Positions 49,267 through 58,957 of a stretch of DNA of 64,000 nt are shown here, one piece after another. The stretch is from Aerococcaceae bacterium DSM 111021 (GTDB lineage: Bacteria; Bacillota; Bacilli; Lactobacillales; Aerococcaceae). Location: NCBI GenBank assembly GCA_020112395.1, contig JACCEK010000002.1, forward strand, positions 655,791 through 719,790, given 5' to 3'. The notes below the pieces were generated by a model that made no database searches, was not told where the DNA came from, and saw nothing but the letters and a program-made list of their open reading frames with translations. The position numbers and the translations under genes are program-made. Each line of letters begins with the position of its first letter. Within the stretch, counting starts at the first letter, position 1.

Positions 49267-50046
49267 ATGGATAATGATTTAATTCACGATATCGCATCTG
49301 AATTAGTTGAAGCAGAAGAGGATAAACGAGCTATCGAACGCTTTACAAAAAATCGGTATCCCGATTTAACGGTCGAACAAGCTTATCATATTCAAGAAGC
49401 GCTGATTCAGATTAAGCGTATCGATGGCCATAAGGTTATTGCCCCGAAAATGGGTCTGACATCGAAGGCTAAGTGGGACCAAATGGGTGTAGACACACCA
49501 ATCTATGGGTATATATTCGATTCGATGAAAGTGGAGGACGTTATTGTACATTCTAATTACATTCATCCAAAGATCGAACCAGAGATTGGGATTGTATTAG
49601 CATCTGATATGGAGGGACCAGGAGTTACACGTGATGATGTATTGAAGAATATTGCTTATGTTTTCAGTGCCGTTGAGATAATTGATAGCCGTTATAAAGA
49701 TTTCGACTTTCAGTTGAGTGATGTTATTGCGGATAATTCTTCAGCAAAAGGTTATATCTTCTCAGATCAGAGGATACCAGTCGATCAATTAGATCTTGCA
49801 AATGAAGAAGTTGAGATAATTAAAAATGGAAGCGTTATCGCTAAGGGTGCAGGACGTAATGTCTTGGATCACCCAGCTGAATCAATTGTTGCTTTGGTCA
49901 ATATGTTAGGTGAACAAGGACAGATAGTTAAAAAAGGTGAACCAATTATGACTGGCGGAATGACATCTGCCGTCTTAATACAACCAGGTGATGTTGTCGA
50001 GATAAACTATACAACCTTACCTACAATAAAAGTAAATATAAAATAA
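49267..50046 (+). CDS. 2-keto-4-pentenoate hydratase / 4-oxalocrotonate decarboxylase family (DmpH-like)
   Basis: 259 residues, a second member of the same family as the gene at 46547. Seen: IAPKMGLTSKAKWDQMGVDTPIYG, IEPEIGIVLASDMEGPG, VEIIDSRYKDFDF and GEPIMTGGMTSAVLIQPGD. By position after the aldolase it matches dmpH, the 4-oxalocrotonate decarboxylase. However, the dehydrogenase and tautomerase that would make its substrate are not in the cluster, so it may be a second hydratase or act on another diacid. GGGGAGG lies upstream. Confidence 0.78.
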   Translation: MDNDLIHDIASELVEAEEDKRAIERFTKNRYPDLTVEQAYHIQEALIQIKRIDGHKVIAPKMGLTSKAKWDQMGVDTPIYGYIFDSMKVEDVIVHSNYIHPKIEPEIGIVLASDMEGPGVTRDDVLKNIAYVFSAVEIIDSRYKDFDFQLSDVIADNSSAKGYIFSDQRIPVDQLDLANEEVEIIKNGSVIAKGAGRNVLDHPAESIVALVNMLGEQGQIVKKGEPIMTGGMTSAVLIQPGDVVEINYTTLPTIKVNIK

Positions 50047-50074
50047 TAATTTAAAATAAAAGGAGAAATTTATT

Positions 50075-51181
50075 ATGACAAACACAATTAAGGAACCTAT
50101 TTTTGATGTACATCAGTTATCGCATACAGAGTTATTTACACCCGTATTGAAAGATTCGGTTGAATTCTTTACAAAGGTTTTAGGTATGACAATTGTTCAT
50201 GAAGAAGGCGACTCAATTTACTTACGCGCTTATGAAGACGTTTACTTATATTCATTGATTCTGACAAAAGCTAAAGAAGCGGGAATGGGATTCTCAGCAT
50301 TCCGTACTAGTTCACAACCAGCTTTAGACAGACGTGTTGCTGCGCTAAAAGAAGCAGGTAGAGAAGTAGAAGTTCGTAATAATAACTATGGTTACGGAAC
50401 ATCATATCGCTTTGAGGATTTAGATGGACACGTTATTGAATTATTCTGGGAAGTTGAAAAATACAAAGCATCAGAAAACTTGGAATCTAAGTTAAATAAC
50501 CGTGCGCAACGTAAGCCAGCACGTGGTGTTCCAGTTCGTCGTATTGATCATATTAACTTAATGACACATCCGGATATGGTTCACGAAAACCACGAATTCT
50601 GGCGTGATGTATTAGGATTCCGTGTACGTGAAGGGGTATTAAACGAAAAAGATGAGTTCTTCGCAACTTGGTTATCAGTATCACCATTAGTTCATGAGGT
50701 TGCTTTAATGGGTGACGAACTTGGAGGACACGGACGTCTTCACCACTTGGCATTCTGGTATGGAATTCCTCAACACTTGAATGACTTATCAGAATTATGT
50801 GTGGAGCATGGTATTCCAATTGAAGCTGGACCATTAAAACACGGTGTATCACAAGCATTATGTATGTATATTATTGAACCAGGTGGAAACCGTATTGAGT
50901 TATTCGGAGATTCAGGTTACTTAATTCTTGATCCAGACTGGGAAACAGTTAAATGGGCTCCAGAAGATGCTGCAAAAGCAATCATCTGGTATGGTGGAGA
51001 ATTACCAGAAACTTACTTCCGTTATGGTACTCCAAGAATTGAAGATCAGACTGACGATTTAAACTGCTACTTCAATCCAATCAAGAACTCACTAGAAAAA
51101 GAAGATATGGCAGTTCATATCAGTAAAGAACGTGAGCGTAAATTATACGACACATTTGAATTTGATTTAAGTGATGAATAA
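50075..51181 (+). CDS. Catechol 2,3-dioxygenase, extradiol type I
   Basis: 368 residues, two vicinal-oxygen-chelate domains. Opens the catechol ring with O2 to 2-hydroxymuconic semialdehyde. The iron ligands are H159 (VRRIDHINLM), H224 (RLHHLAFWY) and E275 (GNRIELFG), all intact. The N-terminal module (HLSHTE-like opening, GHVIELFWEVE) is the non-catalytic copy. It is about 60 residues longer than XylE, chiefly in a C-terminal extension (YFRYGTPRIEDQ onward). AAAAGGAG precedes the ATG. A terminator follows, so this is the last gene of the main operon. Which catechol it prefers cannot be read from the sequence. Confidence 0.9.
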   Translation: MTNTIKEPIFDVHQLSHTELFTPVLKDSVEFFTKVLGMTIVHEEGDSIYLRAYEDVYLYSLILTKAKEAGMGFSAFRTSSQPALDRRVAALKEAGREVEVRNNNYGYGTSYRFEDLDGHVIELFWEVEKYKASENLESKLNNRAQRKPARGVPVRRIDHINLMTHPDMVHENHEFWRDVLGFRVREGVLNEKDEFFATWLSVSPLVHEVALMGDELGGHGRLHHLAFWYGIPQHLNDLSELCVEHGIPIEAGPLKHGVSQALCMYIIEPGGNRIELFGDSGYLILDPDWETVKWAPEDAAKAIIWYGGELPETYFRYGTPRIEDQTDDLNCYFNPIKNSLEKEDMAVHISKERERKLYDTFEFDLSDE

Positions 51182-51198
51182 TACTGTTTAAAATGTAG

Positions 51199-51232
51199 AG
51201 GCGGATTTAGAATCCGCCTTTCATTTTAAACA
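51199..51232 (+). terminator. Terminator of the dioxygenase operon
   Basis: Stem AGGCGGATT/AATCCGCCT (51199-51207 with 51211-51219), then TTTCATTTT. Confidence 0.8.
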
Positions 51233-51261
51233 TTGATTGTTTCGTTATGTGAGACTCTAAC

Positions 51262-51290
51262 CTGATAATGAAATCGTTATCTCTTATAAT
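51262..51290 (+). promoter_or_regulatory. Promoter of the hydrolase gene with a dyad
   Basis: -10 TATAAT at 51285-51290, -35 CTGATA at 51262-51267, 17-base spacer. GATAA/TTATC half-sites (51264-51268 and 51277-51281) surround the -35, and CGTTATC repeats the GATAACG of the cre-like dyad at 46356-46362 in reverse. It may share control with the main operon. Confidence 0.5.
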
Positions 51291-51339
51291 GGAACATGTA
51301 GACGAGTTGCAATAGTTAAAAATAAAGGAGGAAATTTTA

Positions 51340-52176
51340 ATGAGTAGACCAGAAATTGGAAAAAGCGTTAAGACAGGTAAGTTTACAACGAATTATCTAG
51401 AAGTTGGAGAAAATAACGGTGGCGTTCCATTAGTATTTATCCACGGTTCAGGACCTGGTGTATCGGCGTATGCTAACTGGCGTTTAGTATTACCAGAAGT
51501 TGGTGTAGATAATCATGCTTACGCATTAGATATGGTAGGTTTTGGATATTCTGACAAACCAACAGGTGATCAAGTAGATTTCGGTATTGATCTTTGGACA
51601 GAACAAATTATTGATTTCCTGGATGCATTGAATATTGAAAAAGCTAACTTAGTTGGTAACTCATTCGGTGGATCATTAGCGATTTCAGTTGCACTTAAAG
51701 CACCAGACCGCGTTAATAAGATTATTACAATGGGTGCAATGGGTGTTGAAATGGATATGCCTTATGGACTAAACGAGGTATGGGGTTATAAAGGAACGAA
51801 AGAGCATATGGCTGAGTTAATTGATTTATTCGCCTATGACAAAAAATTCGCTAGTGAGGAATTAGTTACTGTACGTCATGAAGCAAGTCAAGAGCCTGGT
51901 TTCCACGAAGCATTCAGTTCAATGTTTCCACACCCACGTCAAAGCTCTGCGGATGATTTATCATTCCCAGATGAAGAAATTAAGAAAATTAAACATAAGA
52001 CATTGTTAGTTCACGGTCGTGAGGATAAAGTTGTTCCAGTAGAAAATTCTTACCGTTTAATCAATCTGCTTGAAAATGCTGATTTACATATCTTCGGAAA
52101 ATGTGGACACTGGGTACAAATTGAGAAGTCACTTGAATTCTCTACTCTAGTAAATGACTTCGTAAAAGAAGATTAA
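51340..52176 (+). CDS. 2-hydroxymuconic semialdehyde hydrolase (DmpD/XylF-like)
   Basis: 278 residues, alpha/beta hydrolase of the meta-cleavage C-C bond type. Seen: the oxyanion region FIHGSGPGVSAYANW, VGFGYSDKP, nucleophile S108 in VGNSFGGSLA, acid D229 in HGREDKVVP and H257 in CGHWVQIEKS. Expected products from ring-cleaved catechol are formate and 2-hydroxypenta-2,4-dienoate, feeding the hydratase upstream. AAGGAGG precedes the ATG. It has its own promoter, unlike the Pseudomonas operon arrangement. Confidence 0.9.
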   Translation: MSRPEIGKSVKTGKFTTNYLEVGENNGGVPLVFIHGSGPGVSAYANWRLVLPEVGVDNHAYALDMVGFGYSDKPTGDQVDFGIDLWTEQIIDFLDALNIEKANLVGNSFGGSLAISVALKAPDRVNKIITMGAMGVEMDMPYGLNEVWGYKGTKEHMAELIDLFAYDKKFASEELVTVRHEASQEPGFHEAFSSMFPHPRQSSADDLSFPDEEIKKIKHKTLLVHGREDKVVPVENSYRLINLLENADLHIFGKCGHWVQIEKSLEFSTLVNDFVKED

Positions 52177-52219
52177 GTTAAATTTCTACCCCAAGTCTAA
52201 TTCTAACTATATAAATATT

Positions 52220-52262
52220 AAAACCGGAAAAACTCATACCACCTTTGAGTCTTTCCGGTTTT
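52220..52262. terminator. Bidirectional terminator
   Basis: Long stem (52220-52236 with 52246-52262, one mismatch) between convergent hydrolase genes. Confidence 0.85.
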
Positions 52263-52268
52263 ATTGTT

Positions 52269-53021
52269 TTATGTCCAATTTAAGTGATTAAGATAATCAA
52301 TCAAAGCTTCTTGAAATTCACGAAAAGCTGGGCTTGTTGTTATGACGTGTTTCCCATCTTGAAAACTATCAAGTTGGACGTCTGTGTTGATTAATTTACT
52401 TGCGATGGTATCTTGGGTTTTGGGATCAATCAATTCATCTTTGATAGACTTTGCGATATAAGCAGGCGTTGTTATTTCAGGTAAGTCATTTCGAACACCT
52501 ATAATTAATTCATCAATCTGATCAATTTGTTGATTCATTAATGGTGTTAATTTATCAATCTCTTTTTGAATTTCCGTATCTGACCATTTACGATGAGATA
52601 ATATGCGCTTAATTGAGGCAGTTATGTATTTTCTAATAGGTGTTGGGTCTAATCCATTGATACAAGGGCTGTTGAAAGCACCTACTCCTACAAAGCGATT
52701 AGGATATTTTTGAGTAGCATTTAATGCCAATATTCCACCTAGAGAAAGGCCCATAATCGCAATCCGCTTATAACCCTCCTCCTCTAAGAATTGGATTGCT
52801 TCATCTATTTGCTGAATCCATTCAGATGGATGAATATCAAACAAATCACCTACGGGCTTTGTACCATGTCCTGCTAAGTTGAATGCATAGACACTGTAAC
52901 CGGCTTTTCGAAGAGCTCTTGCAGTCCGTCCGATTTCTTGTATACTTCCGACAAAACCATGCAATAATAGAATGCAACGTGGACCTTCTTGGTAGTAAAT
53001 AGTGTCATTTGACTTGTACAT
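52269..53021 (-). CDS. Carboxylesterase-type alpha/beta hydrolase
   Basis: 250 residues. Seen: LLLHGFVGSIQEIGRTARALR, FNLAGHGTKP, nucleophile motif MGLSLGGILAL, and a C-terminal Asp/His pair (DELIDPKTQ, DGKHVITTSPAF). This resembles Est30-like and monoacylglycerol-lipase-like carboxylesterases of Firmicutes. Substrate unknown; no sign that it belongs to the catechol pathway. AGGAGAGGAG lies upstream of the ATG. Confidence 0.8.
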   Translation of the reverse strand: MYKSNDTIYYQEGPRCILLLHGFVGSIQEIGRTARALRKAGYSVYAFNLAGHGTKPVGDLFDIHPSEWIQQIDEAIQFLEEEGYKRIAIMGLSLGGILALNATQKYPNRFVGVGAFNSPCINGLDPTPIRKYITASIKRILSHRKWSDTEIQKEIDKLTPLMNQQIDQIDELIIGVRNDLPEITTPAYIAKSIKDELIDPKTQDTIASKLINTDVQLDSFQDGKHVITTSPAFREFQEALIDYLNHLNWT

Positions 53022-53093
53022 GAGTATACTCCTCTCCTTTAATTAAAATAAAAACAAGCAATACAACTTTAGTTATACTGCCTGTTGAATAGA

Positions 53094-53966
53094 TTATAAT
53101 TGTTTAAGTAATTCTTCGATTACGACAGCAACACCATCTTCACGATGTGATGGGGCGATGGTTTTAGCCATTTCTATTACTTCTGGTGCTGAATTTCCCA
53201 TTGCATAACTATGACCCGCCATTTTTAGCATAGAACGATCGTTTAATGAGTCACCAATCGTTGCGACATCTTCCATAGATATCCCGCGAGAAGCAGCATA
53301 CTTTTCAACAGCAAAACCTTTTTGAGCTTTTGAATGAGTAATCTCAAGGTTATCTGGTCCAGAAGACGTGATATCTAAATCTTCTAATGCTTTAAATGCT
53401 TCATAGAAGTTAGTTAATTTATTGTCAGAAGGTTCACCGAAAACCATGAACTTTAATGCCATCGTATCGTCAGTATAACTAAATTCATCCATACCTTTGA
53501 TATAAGCAATCTCATGGATAAACTGAGCGTCGCTAGAATAAGCATCATCTGTTTTGATATTAGTATGCTTTTCAATATCTAATTTACGAAGCATTTCGTG
53601 CACGCGTTCGATAAAAGCTTCCTTATCATCAACATAGAAATATTTGTCAGTCATCACAGAATATTCTGTGTCAGATTCATCTAGATACTTTAACATTTTT
53701 TTGACAGTGCCAATTTCTAAGGGGATCTTTGTTTCAATTTCACCATTAAGATTATAAACCGCAGCTCCGTTAAGGTTAATCATTTTGCAGTTGATATTAT
53801 GAACGTCCAAGATTGGTTTGGCTGAGTTGTAAGCCCGTCCAGTAGCGATGACGAATTCAATTCCTGCTTGTTGTAAAGCTTTTACTGCACTAGCATTTCT
53901 ATCAGAAATCACATGTTCTTCATTGAGAAGTGTCCCATCCATATCCGAGACAAATAACTTAACCAT
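53094..53966 (-). CDS. Cof-type HAD phosphatase
   Basis: 290 residues, HAD superfamily IIB with a C2 cap. Motif I is SDMDGTLLNEEH (nucleophile Asp), motif II IATGRAYNSA, motif III lysine in SKAQKGFAVEKY, and motif IV GDSLNDRSMLKMAGHSYAMGN. Members remove phosphate from sugar phosphates or flavin/PLP precursors; the substrate is unknown. GGAGG precedes the ATG. A tail-to-head neighbour of the esterase, divergent from the methyltransferase gene. Confidence 0.88.
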   Translation of the reverse strand: MVKLFVSDMDGTLLNEEHVISDRNASAVKALQQAGIEFVIATGRAYNSAKPILDVHNINCKMINLNGAAVYNLNGEIETKIPLEIGTVKKMLKYLDESDTEYSVMTDKYFYVDDKEAFIERVHEMLRKLDIEKHTNIKTDDAYSSDAQFIHEIAYIKGMDEFSYTDDTMALKFMVFGEPSDNKLTNFYEAFKALEDLDITSSGPDNLEITHSKAQKGFAVEKYAASRGISMEDVATIGDSLNDRSMLKMAGHSYAMGNSAPEVIEMAKTIAPSHREDGVAVVIEELLKQL

Positions 53967-54066
53967 TTAATATCCTCCAATAATTTTAGATTATTTCTGA
54001 CTATAGTTTAACATGAAACTGGATAAAGTGATATGATATTGCTAAGTACATAAAGAGGTGAATAAT

Positions 54067-54681
54067 ATGAATGAGCAATATTTCTCTAATAATCCCCAAA
54101 GTAAACACAATGAGAAGCAAATTAGAACAATCGTTAATGGCATTGAGTTAAAGTTGATGACAGATAGTGGCGTGTTCTCCAAAGATCGAGTGGACTTCGG
54201 TTCGCAGCGTCTAATAGAAACCTTCTCTGAAAACGTGAATTTAGAAGAAGGGCAAAGTGTTTTAGAATTAGGTAGTGGATACGGTCCGATTCTGATTACT
54301 TTAGCTAAAGCACATTTGAATGTCGATTTCACAGGAGTAGAATTAAACGAACGTGCTTTTGAGTTAGCTAAGCGAAATGCTGAGTTGAACAAAGTTGGAC
54401 AGATTAAATGGGTTTTAGATGATGCAACGACGGTTGAATTAGGTGGCCAGTATGATTTCGTGCTAACTAATCCCCCTATTCGTGCAGGTAAGAAGTCTGT
54501 CCATGAGTTTATTACACATGCCTATAAACAACTGAAACCAAATGGTTCGCTGTGGGTTGTTATCCAAAAGAAACAAGGAGCACCATCATTGCTTAATCAC
54601 ATGGAAGATATCTTTAGGAATGTTACGAAAGTAAAGCAAGACAAAGGTTATTGGATATTAATGAGCGAAAAAGAAGTTTAG
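54067..54681 (+). CDS. Class I SAM methyltransferase, RsmC-like (YbxB family)
   Basis: 204 residues. SAM site motif I is VLELGSGYGPILITLAKA, and the base-methylation motif is TNPPIRAGK (NPPI), followed by the small MTase_MT-A70/MTS-type C-terminal strands. Homologues modify guanine in 16S rRNA. In B. subtilis the homologue ybxB lies between rplL and rpoB; here it is next to rpoB but separated from rplL by the catabolic block. The ATG at 54067 has AGAGG nine bases upstream. Confidence 0.88.
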   Translation: MNEQYFSNNPQSKHNEKQIRTIVNGIELKLMTDSGVFSKDRVDFGSQRLIETFSENVNLEEGQSVLELGSGYGPILITLAKAHLNVDFTGVELNERAFELAKRNAELNKVGQIKWVLDDATTVELGGQYDFVLTNPPIRAGKKSVHEFITHAYKQLKPNGSLWVVIQKKQGAPSLLNHMEDIFRNVTKVKQDKGYWILMSEKEV

Positions 54682-55018
54682 TTATAAAGTATGTTGTTGT
54701 GTAAAGGTTAAATTGATTCAATTACTTTATTGAGAACGTTTCGGCGACCGTAATGGAAGTGAATTTAGTAACAATAAACGTCTTGATTATGAATGATTTA
54801 ATTTTTTCTAACCGAATAAGGCATATTGGAGTGCCAATGTGGAATTCATGTTCCGTGAAAAAGGACGAACTACCGCAATGGTCACGATGAATTCTCAGAT
54901 GGCACTGAAATATGCGTAAAACATTCACTTTTATATAATTCATTCGATGTTCAAGTGCCATATAATGCGGGTGTTTTTGAAAGTAAGCGTGTTTAATCGT
55001 TGAAAAATAAATAAGATG
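54682..55018. other. Non-coding stretch with a decayed repeat
   Basis: No intact gene. The segment at 54839-54927 reads EFMFREKGRTTAM and on to a stop in one frame, without a start or binding site, and matches 32293-32330 in nucleotides over about 38 bases with scattered differences. Origin unknown; both may be relics of one coding family or a non-coding repeat. Confidence 0.35.
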
Positions 55019-55047
55019 TTGACAACCTGCCTATTATCTAGTAGTAT
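55019..55047 (+). promoter_or_regulatory. rpoB promoter
   Basis: -35 TTGACA at 55019-55024 and -10 TAGTAT at 55042-55047, 17-base spacer. The 230-base leader to rpoB shows no clear terminator. Confidence 0.65.
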
Positions 55048-55277
55048 AGATAAACGCAAAGAATAGGTATAGATGAAGAGAACTCAGCTGAAATATTGTC
55101 CAGCCGTGTTTTCGCCAGAATAAAACAAAAGATTGAGTCGCTTTTTCAAAAGTCCGCAATCCTTTGTTATTTTTTTGCCCAAAATTGGGTAAAAACAGCA
55201 AGTGTAACACATTGTTAATACTTGTAATATTTCTGTAACATTTAGCTTAGTTCTAAAATTTATAAGGGGTGAAGAGC

Positions 55278-58200
55278 TTGGGTAATCATCATATTGTGAA
55301 ATATGGTAAAAAAGCAGAGCGTCGTAGTTATTCACGTATTAACGAAGTACTAGAATCACCAAATTTAATTGAAATCCAAACTGATTCATATCAGTGGTTC
55401 CTTGAGGACGGGTTAAAAATTATGTTTGATGATATATCGCCAATCGTTGATCATACAGAAAACTTAGAATTACATTTTGTTGATTATGAATTTAGAGAAG
55501 CAAAATATAATGTAGACGAAGCAAGAAGTCATGATGCAAACTATTCTCAGCCAATTTACGTAAAATTACGTTTAGTGAATCGTGAGACAAATGAAGTAAA
55601 AGAACAAGTTGTTTTCTTTGGGGACTTCCCAATGATGACAGAAATGGGAACGTTCATTATTAATGGAGCGGAACGTGTTATTGTTTCTCAGTTAGTACGT
55701 TCTCCTAGTGTATATTTCCATGACCGTTTAGATAAGAAAAACCGTCACACGTTTACGTCAACTGTTATTCCAAACCGTGGTGCATGGTTAGAATTTGAAA
55801 CAGATGCTAAAGGTGTTGCATACGTACGTATCGACCGTACGCGTAAATTACCATTAACAGAATTAGTTCGTGCTTTAGGATTTGGATCAGATGAAGAGAT
55901 TTATGATATCTTAACTGAATCAGAGCTATTAAACACAACTATTGATAAAGACGTACATAAGAACGTTGCGGATTCACGTGTTGAAGAAGCCTTAAAAGAT
56001 GTATATGAGCGTCTACGTCCAGGTGAACCCAAAACAGCGGAAAGTGCAAGAAACCTATTAACAGGACGATTCTTCGATCCACGCCGTTATGACTTAGCGC
56101 CTGTTGGGCGTTACAAAATTAACAAAAAGCTTCATCTTAGATACCGTCTATTAGGCTTAACTTTGGCCGAAACTTTAGCGGATCCTGAGACTGGAGAAGT
56201 TCTTTTTGCTGAAGGCACTAAATTAGAACAAGATGATATCGAGAAATTAGTTCCTTATTTAGATAATGGATTAAATATGGTTACTTTACACCCTGCTCCA
56301 GAAGCGGTTGTAGCAGAGCCAATCGATGTTCAAGTTGTTCGAGTTTATTCACCAGAAGATCCTGAAAAAATAATTAATATTATTGGTAATGGTCATTTAA
56401 CTGAAGAAGCTAAGAGCTTAACTCCAGCAGATATCATTGCTTCAATTAACTACTATTTATTCTTAGACTTTGGAATTGGTGGAACAGATGATATTGACCA
56501 TTTAGGTAACCGTCGTATTCGTTCAGTAGGTGAATTACTTCAGAACCAATTCCGTATTGGATTATCTCGTATGGAACGTGTTGTTCGTGAACGTATGTCG
56601 TTACAAGATACAACGTCAATGACGCCACAGCAATTGATTAATATTCGACCAGTTGTAGCTGCAATCAAAGAGTTCTTTGGTTCATCTCAATTATCTCAGT
56701 TCATGGATCAGTCAAATCCATTAGGTGAGTTAACACATAAACGTCGACTATCAGCATTAGGACCTGGTGGATTAACCCGTGACCGTGCTGGGTATGAGGT
56801 GCGTGACGTGCATTACTCTCACTATGGTCGTATGTGTCCAATTGAGACACCTGAGGGACCGAATATCGGTTTAATTAACTCATTAGCGACTTATGCTAAA
56901 ATTAACGAGTTTGGGTTCATTGAAACACCATTCCGTAAAATTGATCGTGAAACTAACCGTGCAACGGAAGAGATTCACTATCTATCAGCTGATGAGGAAG
57001 ATTTATATATCGTTGCGCAAGCAAACTCATTACTGAATGAAGATGGAACTTTTACTAACGAAACAGTTATGGCTCGTTACAAATCTGAGAATATCGAAGT
57101 GCCAAGAAATCAAATTGACTTCATGGACGTTTCACCTAAGCAGGTTGTCTCTGTAGCAACAGCATCAATTCCTTTCTTAGAGAACGATGACTCGAACCGT
57201 GCCCTGATGGGAGCGAACATGCAACGACAAGCTGTACCATTGATTAATCCTAAAGCACCATATATCGGTACTGGTATGGAATATCAAGCAGCACATGACT
57301 CAGGGGCGGCTTTACTATGTAAACGTTCTGGTAAAGTTACTTATGTTGATGCAGATCATATCCGTGTTCAATTAGAAGACGGATCATTCGATGATTATCA
57401 TTTAACTAAATTCGCACGTTCAAATGCGGGTACATGTTATAACCAACGCCCAATTATTGAATCAGGCGAAATGGTTGAACAAGGCGACATCTTAGCTGAT
57501 GGACCATCAATGGAAAATGGAGAAATGGCCTTAGGTCAAAACCCATTAGTAGCCTTCATGACTTGGGATGGATACAACTATGAGGATGCTATTATCATGT
57601 CAGAACGACTTGTAAAAGATGATGTATATACATCAATTCATATTGAAGAATATGAATCAGAAGCACGTGATACTAAATTAGGACCTGAAGAGATTACTCG
57701 TGAAATTCCTAACGTCGGTGAAGACGCGCTGAAATATCTTGATAAAGATGGAATCATTGCTATCGGTGCTGAAGTACGTGATGGTGATATTCTAGTAGGT
57801 AAAGTAACACCTAAGGGTGTAACGGAATTATCTGCAGAAGAGCGATTATTACATGCAATCTTTGGTGAGAAAGCACGTGAAGTACGTGATACATCACTAC
57901 GTGTACCACATGGTGGGGGCGGAATCGTTCACGACGTGAAAATATTTACGCGTGAAAACGGAGACGAATTATCACCTGGTGTAAACATGTTAGTTCGTGT
58001 TTATATTGTACAAAAACGTAAAATTAGTGAAGGGGATAAAATGGCCGGACGTCACGGAAATAAAGGGGTTGTCTCTTTAATCGTGCCGGAAGAGGATATG
58101 CCATTCCTACCGGATGGAACTCCAGTTGATATTATGCTGAATCCATTAGGGGTACCATCACGTATGAATATCGGGCAAGTATTCGAGCTTCACCTCGGTA

Positions 58201-58859
58201 TGGCTGCACGTGAGATGGGGATTAACATCTCTACACCAGTATTTGATGGTGCAAGTGAAGAAGATGTTTGGGAGACAATCAAAGAAGCTGGCTTAGCCGA
58301 AGATGCTAAGACTACCTTATATGATGGTCGAACAGGTGAACCATTTGACCGTAAAGTATCTGTTGGAGTTATGTACATGCTTAAATTAGGACACATGGTT
58401 GACGATAAAATCCATGCTCGTTCAACAGGACCATACTCATTAGTAACGCAACAACCATTAGGTGGTAAAGCACAATTTGGTGGACAACGTTTTGGTGAGA
58501 TGGAGGTTTGGGCACTTGAGGCATATGGTGCTGCTTACACGTTACAAGAAATCTTAACTTACAAGTCGGATGACGTTGTAGGACGTGTGAAAACGTATGA
58601 AGCCATTGTAAAAGGTGAGCCAATTCCAAAACCAGGTGTACCTGAATCGTTCCGAGTGTTAGTAAAAGAGTTACAATCTTTAGGATTAGACTTACAAGTA
58701 CTTGATGCGGAACATAAAGAAATCGACTTACAAGATGACGAAGAAGACGATGACATCATTAACTTCAACGCATTAGAGAAGTATAAAGAAGATCAAAAAC
58801 AAACAGGTAGTAAACCAGTTGCCGCAAGCGAAGCAAAAGAAAAAAACACTGATAAATAA
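55278..58859 (+). CDS. rpoB: DNA-directed RNA polymerase subunit beta
   Basis: 1193 residues by the chosen start. TTG at 55278 is preferred: AAGGGG lies about eight bases upstream, while GTG at 55269 overlaps that site. Seen: [14 protein letters not shown] start, the rifampicin region [10 protein letters not shown] (469-478) followed by [19 protein letters not shown], all in the ordinary sensitive form. Also [27 protein letters not shown] and [18 protein letters not shown]. An acidic C-terminal tail of about 40 residues follows. Confidence 0.97.
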   Translation: MGNHHIVKYGKKAERRSYSRINEVLESPNLIEIQTDSYQWFLEDGLKIMFDDISPIVDHTENLELHFVDYEFREAKYNVDEARSHDANYSQPIYVKLRLVNRETNEVKEQVVFFGDFPMMTEMGTFIINGAERVIVSQLVRSPSVYFHDRLDKKNRHTFTSTVIPNRGAWLEFETDAKGVAYVRIDRTRKLPLTELVRALGFGSDEEIYDILTESELLNTTIDKDVHKNVADSRVEEALKDVYERLRPGEPKTAESARNLLTGRFFDPRRYDLAPVGRYKINKKLHLRYRLLGLTLAETLADPETGEVLFAEGTKLEQDDIEKLVPYLDNGLNMVTLHPAPEAVVAEPIDVQVVRVYSPEDPEKIINIIGNGHLTEEAKSLTPADIIASINYYLFLDFGIGGTDDIDHLGNRRIRSVGELLQNQFRIGLSRMERVVRERMSLQDTTSMTPQQLINIRPVVAAIKEFFGSSQLSQFMDQSNPLGELTHKRRLSALGPGGLTRDRAGYEVRDVHYSHYGRMCPIETPEGPNIGLINSLATYAKINEFGFIETPFRKIDRETNRATEEIHYLSADEEDLYIVAQANSLLNEDGTFTNETVMARYKSENIEVPRNQIDFMDVSPKQVVSVATASIPFLENDDSNRALMGANMQRQAVPLINPKAPYIGTGMEYQAAHDSGAALLCKRSGKVTYVDADHIRVQLEDGSFDDYHLTKFARSNAGTCYNQRPIIESGEMVEQGDILADGPSMENGEMALGQNPLVAFMTWDGYNYEDAIIMSERLVKDDVYTSIHIEEYESEARDTKLGPEEITREIPNVGEDALKYLDKDGIIAIGAEVRDGDILVGKVTPKGVTELSAEERLLHAIFGEKAREVRDTSLRVPHGGGGIVHDVKIFTRENGDELSPGVNMLVRVYIVQKRKISEGDKMAGRHGNKGVVSLIVPEEDMPFLPDGTPVDIMLNPLGVPSRMNIGQVFELHLGMAAREMGINISTPVFDGASEEDVWETIKEAGLAEDAKTTLYDGRTGEPFDRKVSVGVMYMLKLGHMVDDKIHARSTGPYSLVTQQPLGGKAQFGGQRFGEMEVWALEAYGAAYTLQEILTYKSDDVVGRVKTYEAIVKGEPIPKPGVPESFRVLVKELQSLGLDLQVLDAEHKEIDLQDDEEDDDIINFNALEKYKEDQKQTGSKPVAASEAKEKNTDK

Positions 58860-58957
58860 TTTAAATTTAGTATGACAGGATAGATTGATGGTCAGGGCCA
58901 CTCTTTGAATGAGTGGACTCCATCGACTATCGGCAATTTTATAAGGAGGTTGGCCCT

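Noticed and set aside
45457..54066. Search for an insertion sequence, integrase or flanking direct repeats around the catabolic block
   Set aside because: None was found; the idea of an insertion rests only on broken gene order.
54722..54961. Minus-strand open frame of 79 codons downstream of the rsmC-like gene
   Set aside because: No ribosome binding site, no family features, and the plus strand of the same DNA gives the repeat-like relic instead.
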